Origin: Eupransor demetentiae
GTDB taxonomy: Bacteria; Bacillota; Bacilli; Lactobacillales; Lactobacillaceae
Reading direction: 5' to 3'
DNA: 64,000 nt
NCBI RefSeq assembly: GCF_963930865.1
Contig: NZ_CAWVOH010000001.1
Location: forward strand, 496,001-560,000
The notes below the pieces were generated by a model. It searched no databases. It had not been told where the DNA came from and saw nothing but the letters and a program-made list of their open reading frames with translations. Positions 39,644-49,172 of the stretch are shown in pieces; the stretch's first letter is position 1; every line of letters begins with the position of its first letter. The position numbers and the translations under genes are program-made.

Positions 39644-41284
39644 TTAGTTAAATGGCTTAACGACCTTAGCCGTCAAAGTTGATTCCAATGAATCATCGGC
39701 CAAAGAAACCGACAAATCCTGCTTATCAGAAACGCAGAAACGACTCAAGGTATAGAAAGAACCATCGGGCAAAATGAATTCGATTGAAGCCTGGTCAGTA
39801 ATCACTTCAAAGTTCAATGATTGCAACTCTTTCGCATCTGATTGAACGGTATATGAACGACTGTAATAATCAAAAGCATGGTTGGCTTGATTATCATTTT
39901 CGAATTCCCAGTTCATCCTCATCACGTGGTAAGTACCCGACTTAGGATCAAAATCAAGTTGAGCGAAATCCTTACCTTGTTCAAAACGAATTGAAACTGT
40001 TCCTTCGACCTTCTTGCCCGCTGCAGCTTGAATCTTCAAATTATAAATAGAGTGATTCAAGTCCTGCTTGATTTCATAACGCTTATGCATCAAGTCAGGA
40101 ATATCGGTTGAGTTACTTTCTGCTGGTGCAGCACTAATCTCACGTTCTTCTTCGTAGACAAGATTCAACATAATTTCTGATGAAATCGTTAAGTCATTAT
40201 TCAAAGTTAAGCGACGAGGCGTTGAATAGGGTCCCCAATGCTTAACGAACTTGCTCTGCCCACCTTGATCCAAATGAATCCCTGCGGCGGCATAGTTCCA
40301 GTTTCCAGTCCAACCCAAAACAACAATGTCTTTATCGGGCTTTGACAAGTCATCCGAACCTGTGTAATTAACACCATAGAAATCTGAACCTGCATCCAAA
40401 CGGCGTGGTGCTTCATCCAATTGGAACATACCATGCTTATTCAAAGTACCAACTGCATAGTATGAACCGGTCGTTTCGATTGGTTCTTCTTTTGCCGCAA
40501 AGAACAAAACAACCTTTTCCTGCCCGTCTGGTGTAACCATCGGACGCAAAACCGGACATTCAATTTGAGCATTGGCAGTCCACTTGTGCCCCGCAAAGAA
40601 AACAGCCGGCGCAATCTTAGAAAGGCGTGGATTTTCATTCATGCCCCGCCATTCAATACCGTCTTCAGATTGGAAAACAGCTATTTCCTTGTCTTCAGAC
40701 GTATACATAATCAAACGGTCATTCCAATACATTACGCCTGGGTCACGTTCGCTCATGTCGTCAGCGGCCGTGTAGTCCCAGTCACAAGAAAGGACTGGTT
40801 GACCATCATTTAGTAAGTTAGCAAAAGTTTGGCCATTATCATCAGACCAAGCCGCCCAAATATGCTGGTTAAGCTTGGGATCTCCCTGCATTAAACCAGA
40901 GAAGTAAGCCACAAGGGCACCATCAGGCACGCCTTTAATCTGATTATTCTTGTTACGAATGACTGTTCCAGTCCAGGCGGAGCGCCAAGAACCTTCCCCT
41001 TTAGGTCCAAAGGCTGGAATAGCAATATTTTGTTCTGAGAAATGAAGGAAATCCTTCGTCGTGGCGTGGAACCAATCCTGCCCTTGCTCGCCAAATGGTC
41101 GTTCAGGTCCTTCAACGGAGTGCAAGAAATAAACATCATAGTATTGGCCAGCTTCATTCCAAACCATCGTTTGCAAATCGTTCGACCAACCGTGCTTGGT
41201 GTTCAAATGGAATTTTTGACTCAATTCATTTGAGGTAAAAGTCCCCATTTCAGCTAAGTTCATACGGGAATTATTATCTGCCAT
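39644..41284 (-). CDS. Intracellular GH32 fructan-active enzyme
   Basis: A 546-aa GH32 protein; ATG 41284 (MADNNSRMNLAEMG) fits an AAAGGA site. Five-bladed propeller motifs: nucleophile in HGWSNDLQ (Asp36) instead of the common WMNDPN, stabiliser in ERDPGVMYWN, and acid/base in QIECPVL. A C-terminal beta-sandwich (GH32C) follows. No signal peptide, so it works on imported substrates. It probably cleaves beta-fructosides such as sucrose, kestose or inulobiose; the NDLQ form is seen in some levanase/fructotransferase-like subgroups, so exact activity is uncertain. Confidence 0.85.
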   Translation of the reverse strand: MADNNSRMNLAEMGTFTSNELSQKFHLNTKHGWSNDLQTMVWNEAGQYYDVYFLHSVEGPERPFGEQGQDWFHATTKDFLHFSEQNIAIPAFGPKGEGSWRSAWTGTVIRNKNNQIKGVPDGALVAYFSGLMQGDPKLNQHIWAAWSDDNGQTFANLLNDGQPVLSCDWDYTAADDMSERDPGVMYWNDRLIMYTSEDKEIAVFQSEDGIEWRGMNENPRLSKIAPAVFFAGHKWTANAQIECPVLRPMVTPDGQEKVVLFFAAKEEPIETTGSYYAVGTLNKHGMFQLDEAPRRLDAGSDFYGVNYTGSDDLSKPDKDIVVLGWTGNWNYAAAGIHLDQGGQSKFVKHWGPYSTPRRLTLNNDLTISSEIMLNLVYEEEREISAAPAESNSTDIPDLMHKRYEIKQDLNHSIYNLKIQAAAGKKVEGTVSIRFEQGKDFAQLDFDPKSGTYHVMRMNWEFENDNQANHAFDYYSRSYTVQSDAKELQSLNFEVITDQASIEFILPDGSFYTLSRFCVSDKQDLSVSLADDSLESTLTAKVVKPFN

Positions 41285-41509
41285 GAAAGTCACGTCCTTT
41301 TCTGTTCTACAAGTAACAATAAAAACTTATAACTATATTTTATCGACTGATGACTGATAAGTAAACACGTGCCAATTATCACAAAGTTAAAATCCTATTA
41401 ACTTTCTAGACTTATCCGCTTGCTTAAGCTCTTCTGTACCACTATTTTTACAGGAATTTCTTTTTTGGGAAAGCCTTTTGGCAAAAACTGACAATTTTCT
41501 GGCATAAAT

Positions 41510-41534
41510 AAAAAACTAGTCCAAAGGACTAGTA
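41510..41534 (-). terminator. Terminator overlapping the end of a small membrane protein gene
   Basis: CTACTAGTCCtttGGACTAGTTTTTT on the minus strand, starting within the last codons. Confidence 0.75.
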
Positions 41535-41894
41535 GATACGATCATATTTTGCACGATTACGGAGATAGAAAAAATAAGAAATGAATTCAGCCAATAAGGT
41601 ACCAGCAATCAGCCAGGTGTTCCCCACCCCATTTAAGTGAAGTGAATTAATGACCAAACTGCTAAAGGAAAAAACAATAATGAAGAAAATGAATTCCTGA
41701 AAAGAAGTGACTTCCCGTTCTTCTTTTTGACGGTCATGTGCCCAGAGGTCAAAAAAATAGTAGGCCACCCAGGCAATTTGAACGACGACAAAGGTCAAAG
41801 TAACTTGGTGTAAATGGGTATAAGTGCTCAACAAAAGCAAAGCCACCACGGCAACAAGGCTGACAACTAAGGCCTGCTTGATTCGGTAATTCAT
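41529..41894 (-). CDS. Small four-helix membrane protein
   Basis: A 121-aa protein from 41894 (MNYRIKQALVVSLVAVVALL). Four hydrophobic segments are visible at about residues 8-24, 32-50, 65-83 and 90-110, with a charged loop (DLWAHDRQKEEREV) between the second and third. No family recognised by eye. Monocistronic between GH32 and an amino acid permease, ending in its own terminator. Confidence 0.7.
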   Translation of the reverse strand: MNYRIKQALVVSLVAVVALLLLSTYTHLHQVTLTFVVVQIAWVAYYFFDLWAHDRQKEEREVTSFQEFIFFIIVFSFSSLVINSLHLNGVGNTWLIAGTLLAEFISYFFYLRNRAKYDRIY

Positions 41895-41983
41895 AGTCAA
41901 AATCTCCACAATAATCTGTAAACCATTCTATATTACGAATATTACGAAATTGTTTTATGAAAATTACAATGTGAGGTCAAAAT

Positions 41984-42024
41984 AAAAAAGCATCAAGATT
42001 TTTTCAAAAAATCTTGATGCTTTC
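41984..42024 (-). terminator. Terminator after the amino acid permease
   Basis: AAAGCATCAAGATTTTTT ... AAAATCTTGATGCTTT long stem, T run on the minus strand. Confidence 0.85.
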
Positions 42025-42028
42025 ACTT

Positions 42029-43363
42029 TTACTTAAATGATTTGCGGTAAAAAGCAATCACAGTCAACACGATGAACCAGATGATGGCGAGCACTGTCGT
42101 CACCGTAGTTGCTGGTGTGAAGAGCAAAATCAAGAAAATTCCGAATAGGAAAATTAAAGTTAGATAGTTGGTATATGGCGCACCCGGCAAGCGGAAATAG
42201 TGCTTGCCCTTGCGGTAATTAGCTGACTTACGGAACTTAAGGTGAGTAACCATCAAGGCACCGTAGATGACTAGGAAGGTCGCTGAAGCTGTTGAGGTAA
42301 CCAAGCTAAAGGCATCATTTGGGAAAATATAATTCAGGACAATCACCAAGCCAATAATCACAGCAGAAAAAGAAATGGCCTTCATTGGGATGGCATGGCG
42401 GTTCAACTTTGCAAAAGGTCCCTTCCCTTCTGACAAGGAGTAAAGCATTCGACCCGTCGTAAAGAGCGATGAATTCAAGGATGAAGCTGCTGCCGTCAAA
42501 ACAACGAAGTTAATAATTCCAGCGGCTGACGTAATGCCAATACCAGAAAAGACTTGCACGAAGGGTGACATCTGACCAGAATAGTCCGTCCAAGGCTGGA
42601 TGATCATGATGGCCGACAAGGCCCCGATATAGAAAATCAGAATTCGAATAACAATCGAATCAATGGCCTTTGGAATCGTCTTCAAGGGATCCTTGGTTTC
42701 TGCTGCCGTAATCCCGACGAATTCAACGCCCAGAAAGGCGAAGAAAGCCATCTGGAAAGCCGCTAAGAGTTGATGACCATGATGGGCCACCAAACCGTGT
42801 TGCCATAGTGTTGAAAAATGGGTAACGCCCACAGAAGTTTTCATCTGGAAGGCTGCCATAATGAAGCCAACCACAATCATGGCCACAATGGCAAAAATCT
42901 TGATTAGTGAGAACCAGAATTCAGTTTCACCAAAGGCCTCGACCGCCGTGATGTTGATTCCATAGAGAATAACTAAGAAGGCTAACTCCCATATCCAGAC
43001 GGGCGTGGTCGGAAACCAGAAGTGCATGTAGTTTCCAATGGCCGTCAACTCTGCCATGGCGATAATAATCCAACCCAGCCAGTAGGTCCAGCCAAGAACA
43101 AAGCCTGCGCGCTGGCCAAGGTATTGCTCCATAAAGTCGATAAAGACTGGCTTTGATGAATCTGAAACTAGTAATTCACCGAGGGCCCGCATCATGGCAA
43201 AGATAAAGAAACCCGTCACGATGTAAATCAAAAGAATAGCCGGCCCAGCCTTTTGAATCGATTCACCAGCACCCAGGAAAAGTCCGGTTCCGATCGTTCC
43301 CCCCAGCGCAATCATGCTGACATGGCGCTGTGATAAATTACGTTCTAGCTTTTCTTTAGCCAT
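42029..43363 (-). CDS. APC-family amino acid permease
   Basis: A 444-aa, 12-helix amino acid permease of the GabP/AroP/ProY subgroup. Signature: LSQRHVSMIALGGTIGTGLFLGAGESIQKAGPAILLIYIVTGFFIFAMMRALGEL; also FLGVEFVGITAAETKDPLKTIPKAI. Substrate cannot be fixed. It is divergent from a LysR regulator 115 nt away, which probably controls it. Confidence 0.9.
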   Translation of the reverse strand: MAKEKLERNLSQRHVSMIALGGTIGTGLFLGAGESIQKAGPAILLIYIVTGFFIFAMMRALGELLVSDSSKPVFIDFMEQYLGQRAGFVLGWTYWLGWIIIAMAELTAIGNYMHFWFPTTPVWIWELAFLVILYGINITAVEAFGETEFWFSLIKIFAIVAMIVVGFIMAAFQMKTSVGVTHFSTLWQHGLVAHHGHQLLAAFQMAFFAFLGVEFVGITAAETKDPLKTIPKAIDSIVIRILIFYIGALSAIMIIQPWTDYSGQMSPFVQVFSGIGITSAAGIINFVVLTAAASSLNSSLFTTGRMLYSLSEGKGPFAKLNRHAIPMKAISFSAVIIGLVIVLNYIFPNDAFSLVTSTASATFLVIYGALMVTHLKFRKSANYRKGKHYFRLPGAPYTNYLTLIFLFGIFLILLFTPATTVTTVLAIIWFIVLTVIAFYRKSFK

Positions 43364-43425
43364 AAAAGTCTCCCGAATTTGTGATTAAACTATTATTAGC
43401 ATATACTTATGGCTTAGATAAGTAA

Positions 43426-43454
43426 AACTCATTTTTTTCAATTTAAGATGAGTT
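43426..43454. promoter_or_regulatory. Inverted repeat in the permease-LysR intergenic region
   Basis: AACTCAT (43426-43432) and ATGAGTT (43448-43454), 15-nt spacing. Candidate binding site for the divergently encoded LysR protein. Confidence 0.4.
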
Positions 43455-43478
43455 ATATTCAACTAACGAGGAAAAACC

Positions 43479-44357
43479 ATGAAAACCTTCGCTTATGAAA
43501 TCTTTACCACCGTCGCTAGCCAAAAATCTTTTCGCAAGGCGGCTAACGAACTCAACATCACCCCGTCAGCCGTAAGTCACGCTATTAGCCAGTTAGAGGA
43601 ACAATTAGGTTTTCCCCTCTTCATTCGTAATCGTTCAGAAATGACCTTGACGCAAGACGGAAAGACTATCCTGCCAAGCGCCGAGCGCCTGTTAAATGAA
43701 GAACGGCAACTTTATCACCTCGCCAGCAATATCCGAGGGTTAAATGCTGGAAAAATCACGATTGGTGCCTTTTCTTCCGTCTGCATTAACTGGCTGCCAG
43801 AAATTATCACCAATTTTTCTAAAAATTATCCACAAATTGAAATCGCCATCGTCCAGGGTAATTTCGCCGAACTCGAACACGCCGTTGAACTCGGTAAAAT
43901 TGATATTGCCTTCACTACTTTGCCAGTTTCATCGCGCTTAGAAGCTTTACCACTTTTACAAGACGAAATTCTTTGTGTTACTAGGGCAGATTTTAAGCCT
44001 AAAAACAGCAAAACTATTACAAAGGCCGACTTGCTCGATCAGCACTTTATTCTGCAAAAAAGCGATTACGACCTGGATACCAAAGCGGCCCTTGATTATT
44101 ACGAAGTAACGCCAAAGGGAATTAATTTTTCAATTGATGACCAGTCGATTATTGCCCTAGTCGAAGCTGGTTTGGGCCTTGGAATCTTACCTCAACTTGC
44201 CCTCCGCAAATTGCGTGGTGACGTTAACATTTATCCCTTTGACCGCCCCTATTACCGCCACGTTGGGCTAGCCATTAACCCTAGTCAATTGGCGCTACCG
44301 GCTGTGAAAGCCATGAAAAAAGAAATTTTAGATTACTTAGCTAAAAATGAGCAGTAA
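43479..44357 (+). CDS. LysR-family transcriptional regulator
   Basis: A 292-aa LysR protein: N-terminal winged HTH FTTVASQKSFRKAANELNITPSAVSHAISQLEEQLGFPLFIRN, linker helix, and a periplasmic-binding-like effector domain (KITIGAFSSVCINWLPEII ... GLGLGILPQLALRKLRG). Divergent from the amino acid permease, its likely target. Confidence 0.92.
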   Translation: MKTFAYEIFTTVASQKSFRKAANELNITPSAVSHAISQLEEQLGFPLFIRNRSEMTLTQDGKTILPSAERLLNEERQLYHLASNIRGLNAGKITIGAFSSVCINWLPEIITNFSKNYPQIEIAIVQGNFAELEHAVELGKIDIAFTTLPVSSRLEALPLLQDEILCVTRADFKPKNSKTITKADLLDQHFILQKSDYDLDTKAALDYYEVTPKGINFSIDDQSIIALVEAGLGLGILPQLALRKLRGDVNIYPFDRPYYRHVGLAINPSQLALPAVKAMKKEILDYLAKNEQ

Positions 44358-44388
44358 AAAAGACCTTCCAATTGGAAGGCCTTTTTTT
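44356..44388. terminator. Bidirectional terminator
   Basis: AAAAAAGACCTTCCAATTGGAAGGCCTTTTTTT between LysR and the ABC transporter. Confidence 0.85.
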
Positions 44389-44390
44389 AA

Positions 44391-46379
44391 TTAGTTGGAT
44401 GCCAAAGCATCGATTGTATTCAAACGAGCGGCTTGACGAGATGGCACATAGGATGCCAGCCAAGCAATCACAATCGCAATGATAACGGTGAAGATAATGT
44501 TACCAAAGGAAATTTGAACAATATTGTAGTGAATCAAGCTGTTCAAGGCAAGGTTCATCAAGGCTTGAACTAACAAGGCAACTACAATGGCGATCACTGC
44601 AGCAATCAGCCCCATCAACAAAGCTTCGTTGGTAAAGAGACCACGCACATCCTTGGCACGACCACCTAGGGCTCGAAGCACGCCAATTTCTTGAGTACGT
44701 TCGGCAACAGACATATAAGTCGTCACGATGATCATGATGGCTGAAACAATCAAAGAAATTCCAGCGATAGCGGCCAACAACTTAGAAGCAAGACTGGTAA
44801 TCGTGTTGATTTGACTCAAAATATCACCAGCAGAAGATGCTTCAAAGATTTGATTCTTATTACTATCCTTGAGCTTCTTGATGGCAGAAGTGACCTGCTT
44901 AACGTTTGTTGTGCTATCGACTTTAACGGGTACGTAGTTTGCATCGGCATTTGCACCGGCACTAGTCAAAGCAGACTTAATGTCACTGGCATCCGAAGCA
45001 AAAATACTACTGTTGGCCTTGGTAATACCAACAACCTTAGCTGAGGAGTTAACCGTTACCGGCTGGTTATTCGTGTCATAACCCGTAAAGGAAATCTTCA
45101 CGGTTTGGCCAATAACGGACTTCCACTGCTTATTAATCTTTTCTGCAAAGTCTTGTGGAATAACGATTTCATCAGTCTTCGTTGGCTTAGTACCAGCCTT
45201 GATCATGCTACTTTGGATAGCTGGTGACCATGATTGGTAACTAGAAGTCTTCTTTTGATCACCGACAGTGAAGTTAACTGAAGAGAAAGTGTAGCCAGGA
45301 TAAGTGGCTTCCACGTGGTTAATCTTACCCAGCTTTGCCACCATGTCGGAAGACATCGTCAAGGCTGAATAATTGTTCTGCCAAGCTTCCTGTTCAGCTT
45401 CAGATTCATCGTCTGAACTGGCGTTCTTTTGCGTCGAAACGTGCTTGGTAACGGTTGGATAGTTCGGGTTAACCGAGTCAGTAATTTGCTTGGTCATGTA
45501 ACCCTTAACCCCGCTTCCCAAACCAAGGAAGAGGATAACGGCACCCAGACCGATTGAAGACCCCAAAATAATCATGAAGTTTTGGAATCGCTTAAACTTC
45601 AAATGATCATAGGCCATATCCCAAATTGTTCGACGGGATAGTGGACGAGAACGAACACCGCGGTCGCGACCACTGAAAGCTGGTGCTGGATATGCAGGCT
45701 TCAAGCGCTGCGTGCTACCAATTTGACCATCTTCCATGTGTACGATTTCGGTACCAAAATCAGCAACTTCTTGAGAGTGGGTCACGACGATGACCAACTT
45801 ACCTTCTTTAGCAATTTGGTCCAACAATTCGAGCACTTCGCGAGTGTTAACCGAATCCAGTGCACCAGTTGGTTCATCGGCGATCAGAATTTCAGGATCA
45901 CCAGCCAAGGCACGAGCGATGGCAACACGCTGCTTTTGTCCACCAGAAAGTTGCGATGGATACTTGTTGGCGTGTTCCCCTAGGCCAACTTTTTCAAGCA
46001 AAGCCATAGCGCGCTTTTTACGTTGACCACGACTCAAGGTGGTCATGTTCAGTGAAGTTTCAACGTTTTCCAAGTTGGTTTGGTAATTAATCAAGTTAAA
46101 GGATTGGAAAATATAACCAACGGTTTGTCGGCGGTACAAATCCAAATCCTTGGCATGATGGTGATTAATTTCCTTACCATTCACCTTAACCGTGCCGGAG
46201 AAACGGCGGTCCAAACCACCAATGATATTCATCAAGGTCGTTTTTCCACCACCGGATTCACCGAGAATGGAAACGAATTCACCTTTATCAAAGGAGAGAT
46301 TAATCCCCTTTAACACTGGAAATTCTTGTTGACCTAAGAAATAAGACTTATAGATGTCTCGTAGTTCCAAAAAAGCCAT
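44391..46379 (-). CDS. MacB-type ABC transporter, ATPase-permease fusion
   Basis: A 662-aa fusion. The N-terminal ATPase (residues 1-225) has Walker A GESGGGKTTL, Q-loop YIFQSFNLI, signature LSGGQKQRVA and Walker B ILIADEPTGALDS. After a linker comes a FtsX/MacB permease with one helix at about 265, a large extracytoplasmic domain, and three C-terminal helices (LLAAIAGISLIVSAIMIIVTTYMSVAERTQEIGVLRALGG). Likely exports peptides or protects against antimicrobial peptides. A 7-bp direct repeat upstream (ACTATAC, 6-nt gap) may be a regulator site. Confidence 0.9.
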   Translation of the reverse strand: MAFLELRDIYKSYFLGQQEFPVLKGINLSFDKGEFVSILGESGGGKTTLMNIIGGLDRRFSGTVKVNGKEINHHHAKDLDLYRRQTVGYIFQSFNLINYQTNLENVETSLNMTTLSRGQRKKRAMALLEKVGLGEHANKYPSQLSGGQKQRVAIARALAGDPEILIADEPTGALDSVNTREVLELLDQIAKEGKLVIVVTHSQEVADFGTEIVHMEDGQIGSTQRLKPAYPAPAFSGRDRGVRSRPLSRRTIWDMAYDHLKFKRFQNFMIILGSSIGLGAVILFLGLGSGVKGYMTKQITDSVNPNYPTVTKHVSTQKNASSDDESEAEQEAWQNNYSALTMSSDMVAKLGKINHVEATYPGYTFSSVNFTVGDQKKTSSYQSWSPAIQSSMIKAGTKPTKTDEIVIPQDFAEKINKQWKSVIGQTVKISFTGYDTNNQPVTVNSSAKVVGITKANSSIFASDASDIKSALTSAGANADANYVPVKVDSTTNVKQVTSAIKKLKDSNKNQIFEASSAGDILSQINTITSLASKLLAAIAGISLIVSAIMIIVTTYMSVAERTQEIGVLRALGGRAKDVRGLFTNEALLMGLIAAVIAIVVALLVQALMNLALNSLIHYNIVQISFGNIIFTVIIAIVIAWLASYVPSRQAARLNTIDALASN

Positions 46380-46438
46380 AGTTTGACTAGGCCCCCTATT
46401 GTTTAATTTATGTCTCTGACAGCTTTTTAAACAAAGCC

Positions 46439-46458
46439 ACTATACTTTGTTACTATAC
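46439..46458. promoter_or_regulatory. Direct repeat upstream of the ABC transporter
   Basis: ACTATAC TTTGTT ACTATAC, a 13-nt-period repeat 60-80 nt before the start, with an AGGCCCC/GGGGCCT inverted repeat around it (46389-46473). Position and spacing resemble a response-regulator site; no cognate regulator is adjacent. Confidence 0.35.
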
Positions 46459-46501
46459 GGACAAGGGGCCTAAAAGTCAAACTAACCCGCCTTGTAGCAA
46501 C

Positions 46502-46530
46502 AAAAAAGGACTAACCCAAAGATTAGTCCT
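46502..46530 (-). terminator. Terminator of the 53-aa membrane protein gene
   Basis: AGGACTAATCtttgGGTTAGTCCTTTTTT on the minus strand. Confidence 0.85.
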
Positions 46531-46540
46531 GTTCATTAAA

Positions 46541-46702
46541 TTAGTACTTACCGTTCTTCGTGTAAGCAACCTTTTCAGCTGCTGAACTTGAAGAGAAATT
46601 TTCGTGATTCAAACGGCTAGCCGAGAAAATCATTAATAACATCATTGTTCCAAAGCTTCCCAATGAAATTAGCAAGATAATTGAAATAATTTGCGCCAAC
46701 AT
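46541..46702 (-). CDS. Small single-helix membrane protein (53 aa)
   Basis: Starts MLAQIISIILLISLGSFGTM at 46702, with AAAGGACGG 8 nt upstream. One hydrophobic helix (residues 3-28) is followed by a Ser-rich polar tail (SASRLNHENFSSSSAAEKVAYTKNGKY). No family recognised. Own terminator 10 nt downstream, so it is a separate transcript beside the ABC transporter gene. Confidence 0.6.
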   Translation of the reverse strand: MLAQIISIILLISLGSFGTMMLLMIFSASRLNHENFSSSSAAEKVAYTKNGKY

Positions 46703-46857
46703 CAAAGTCACCGTCCTTTCATCAAAGTGTGTTACATCGCTGTAATTAAGTAACCTAATTGTAACATAGCGGTAAAAGTAATGACAAGTGATTTGAGATA
46801 ATTGACAAATATTTATCAAGTGACTTAAAAGCACCTGATAAATGTAACAAAATTATT

Positions 46858-47766
46858 TCAGGCGAGGAAATCCTTCACATCATCCCAGTGGTCAACAGCA
46901 TCTGAAACGGCGTCATCGGTATGTGGCGTGTGCCACTGGAACTTGTCATACCAGAGACTACGCTTTTCCTTGTTCAACGCCTTAATTTGGTCCATTTCTG
47001 CTGCAGACAGCTCGAAGTCGTCAATCTGGCTATTTTCAACCAAACGTTCTTCATGAATGGACTTAGGAATGGTGATAACACCCATTTGATAGTCAAAACG
47101 CAAGATAACCTGTGCAGCCGTCTTGCCATGATCCTTGGCAATGGCCTGAACAGCTGGATCGCTCAAAGCTTCCCCACCACCAAGTGGTGACCAAGCTTCC
47201 ATCGTCATTCCGATGCTGTTCATCTTGGCCATAATATCCTTTTCTTGGACCAAAGGGTTAAATTCCATTTGGTTAACTTGTGGCATGATCTGCGTGTGGT
47301 CCAAGAGATCTTGAATTCGCTCTTCATCAAAGTTCGAAATTCCAATAGCACGAACTTTGCCTTCATGATAAAGCTTTTCCATCGCGCGCCAAGTGTCAAT
47401 ATACTTGCCGTCTACCGGCCAGTGAATCAAGTACAAGTCAACATAGGTCAAACGCAACTGCTTTAATTGTTCTTCAAAAGCATCAAGGGTTGATTGATAA
47501 CCTTGGTCACCATTAAAGACCTTAGTCGTGATGAAGAGGTCCTTACGGTTAAGGTTATTTTCAGCCAAGGCCTTTTGGATACCGACGCCAACACCTGGTT
47601 GGTTACCGTACTGCTTAGCAGTATCGATCAAACGATAGCCGTGCTTAATTCCTGCTCGAACCGCGTTGCAAGCATCAGTGTTGGAACTCTTCCAAACACC
47701 CATCCCCATCACGGGCATGTCAACGCCGTTACTCAAGCGAGTCGTTTCGCTTAAAATCTTGGTCAT
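46858..47766 (-). CDS. Aldo/keto reductase (second copy)
   Basis: A 302-aa AKR: DTAKQYGNQPGVG (Asp/Tyr), FITTKVFNGD (Lys), YLIHWPVDGKYI (His), IPKSIHEERLVENSQI (NADPH). Same subfamily as 11397-12269; reduces aldehydes or ketones such as 2,5-diketo-gluconate analogues. Own AAGGTGG site; no adjacent regulator. Confidence 0.92.
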   Translation of the reverse strand: MTKILSETTRLSNGVDMPVMGMGVWKSSNTDACNAVRAGIKHGYRLIDTAKQYGNQPGVGVGIQKALAENNLNRKDLFITTKVFNGDQGYQSTLDAFEEQLKQLRLTYVDLYLIHWPVDGKYIDTWRAMEKLYHEGKVRAIGISNFDEERIQDLLDHTQIMPQVNQMEFNPLVQEKDIMAKMNSIGMTMEAWSPLGGGEALSDPAVQAIAKDHGKTAAQVILRFDYQMGVITIPKSIHEERLVENSQIDDFELSAAEMDQIKALNKEKRSLWYDKFQWHTPHTDDAVSDAVDHWDDVKDFLA

Positions 47767-47830
47767 GTTTCAAAATCCACCTTTCTTTATGCTACAAACC
47801 CAGTCTAAAACAAGAAGGTTAAATAAACAA

Positions 47831-47869
47831 ATAAAGCGCCCCTTTTTGGCATAAAAGGAGCGTTTTTTG
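47831..47869 (-). terminator. Terminator after the queT-SDR operon
   Basis: CGCTCCTTTT atgcc AAAAAGGGGCG stem followed by a T-rich tail. Confidence 0.6.
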
Positions 47870-47871
47870 GC

Positions 47872-48609
47872 TTAATGGCCCAAGGACCAACCACCATCAA
47901 TCGGAATAACGTTTCCATTAAGATAATCAGCCTGCGGACTCGTAAGATATAGTGTCAGGTCAGCAACCTCCTGTGGTTGTGCCCAACGCCGAGCCGGAGT
48001 CTGTTGGGCAACCTGTTTGGCCATGAGTCCTTCACCAGCAAAGTCAGCAGCGTTCATCGGTGTTTCAATGGCACCAGGAGCAATGGCTTGAACGTGAATC
48101 CCCTGATTGGCGTAGTCGAATGCTAGTTGCTTTGTGTAACCAACAATGGCGTGCTTGCTAGCCGTATAAGCGGCCCCACCCCCACCGGCGATAAGACCGG
48201 CAATTGAAGCCATGTTGATGATGTGTCCAGATTTGCGAGTCAACATGCCGGGTAAAAAGGCGTTGGTCAAAAGATACATGGGGGTCACATTCACGTCAAA
48301 GACATGTTGCCAAGCAGCTAAATTGGTTTCCAAACTCGGCTTAAAAGCGTCAAGGATTCCGGCCGTGTTTAATAGGGTATCAATTTTATCCCTTGCCTCA
48401 AAATTCGCCAACCAATCCAAAAGTTTCTGATGCTGACTCAAATCCAACTTTACTTTGTGTAAGTTTGGATGTTCAAAGTTGATTTGGTCGCGGTCAAGTG
48501 CCCAAACCTCTGCACCAGCTTCTAAGTAGGTGGTCATTTGACAAAAACCGATGCCAGAAGCGGCACCGGTTACAAAGACGATTTGATTGTGATAGTCTTG
48601 ATCAATCAT
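47872..48609 (-). CDS. Short-chain dehydrogenase/reductase coupled to queT
   Basis: A 245-aa classical SDR: cofactor motif VTGAASGIG (residues 14-22), LNTAGIL, catalytic MASIAG...YTASKHA (Ser, Tyr, Lys), PGAIETPM and C-terminal IDGGWSLGH. Looks like FabG- or DhbA-type oxidoreductases; an Asp (ALDRD) at the end of beta-2 suggests NAD(H). Its ATG overlaps the queT stop, so both are in one mRNA behind a preQ1 riboswitch. Why a queuosine-precursor-regulated mRNA should encode an SDR is unknown. Confidence 0.88.
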   Translation of the reverse strand: MIDQDYHNQIVFVTGAASGIGFCQMTTYLEAGAEVWALDRDQINFEHPNLHKVKLDLSQHQKLLDWLANFEARDKIDTLLNTAGILDAFKPSLETNLAAWQHVFDVNVTPMYLLTNAFLPGMLTRKSGHIINMASIAGLIAGGGGAAYTASKHAIVGYTKQLAFDYANQGIHVQAIAPGAIETPMNAADFAGEGLMAKQVAQQTPARRWAQPQEVADLTLYLTSPQADYLNGNVIPIDGGWSLGH

Positions 48610-49166
48610 TTTTTAAGATTAATTACCTTACTAAGCGCATAAATAATTACCCCACCAAGTAAGAGTGAAGCGAGTTCGCCAGGAACGACCAGGACGTAGA
48701 AAGAAAGCCACTGGCCAAAAATTGAGGCATGTACATCGGCAGGTGCACTAGCCCCCGAAGCGTTAATATGAAAGGCAAAGGTAAACTCTGCAGCTAAGAT
48801 ACCCATTCCAATGGTAATAACCGTGATGGTTGAAATGGCAATCTTAAGCAAGGCACTTTCAATATTGCGGCTAAAATAGTAGGTCAAAGTCGTCATAATC
48901 AGAGTGCCAAGGGTTCCAAAAACCCAGTCAATCCAACCAAGGGGTGACCATAAATTGGCGATAAAAACACCTAGGGCAACCGCTACAACGTAGCGCTTAT
49001 TCCAGGCAGCCAAGTGATTCAGCCCTTCCGACAGACGTAACTGAACAGTGCCAAAAGCGAAGGGGGCAACCATGAAAGTCACCACGACGTACAAAGCAGC
49101 GACTAGCGCCGTAGCTGTCAAATTATAGGTACGCCTAACTTTTGAGCCTTGGGGGGTATTATTCAT
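48606..49166 (-). CDS. queT: Queuosine-precursor ECF transporter S-component
   Basis: A 186-aa QueT-family membrane protein with about five or six helices; signature VQLRLSEGLNHLAAWNKRYVVAVALGVFIANL and LGTLIMTTLTYYFSR. Imports preQ1/preQ0 or queuine with the shared ECF module. A class I preQ1 riboswitch overlaps its ribosome-binding site region, supporting the substrate. Confidence 0.93.
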   Translation of the reverse strand: MNNTPQGSKVRRTYNLTATALVAALYVVVTFMVAPFAFGTVQLRLSEGLNHLAAWNKRYVVAVALGVFIANLWSPLGWIDWVFGTLGTLIMTTLTYYFSRNIESALLKIAISTITVITIGMGILAAEFTFAFHINASGASAPADVHASIFGQWLSFYVLVVPGELASLLLGGVIIYALSKVINLKK

Positions 49167-49172
49167 TTTAAT

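Noticed and set aside
43385..43432. Possible leader ORF MSFTYLSHKYMLIIV before the amino acid permease
   Set aside because: No ribosome-binding site, no terminator or alternative stems between it and the permease, and it lies over the divergent promoter region.
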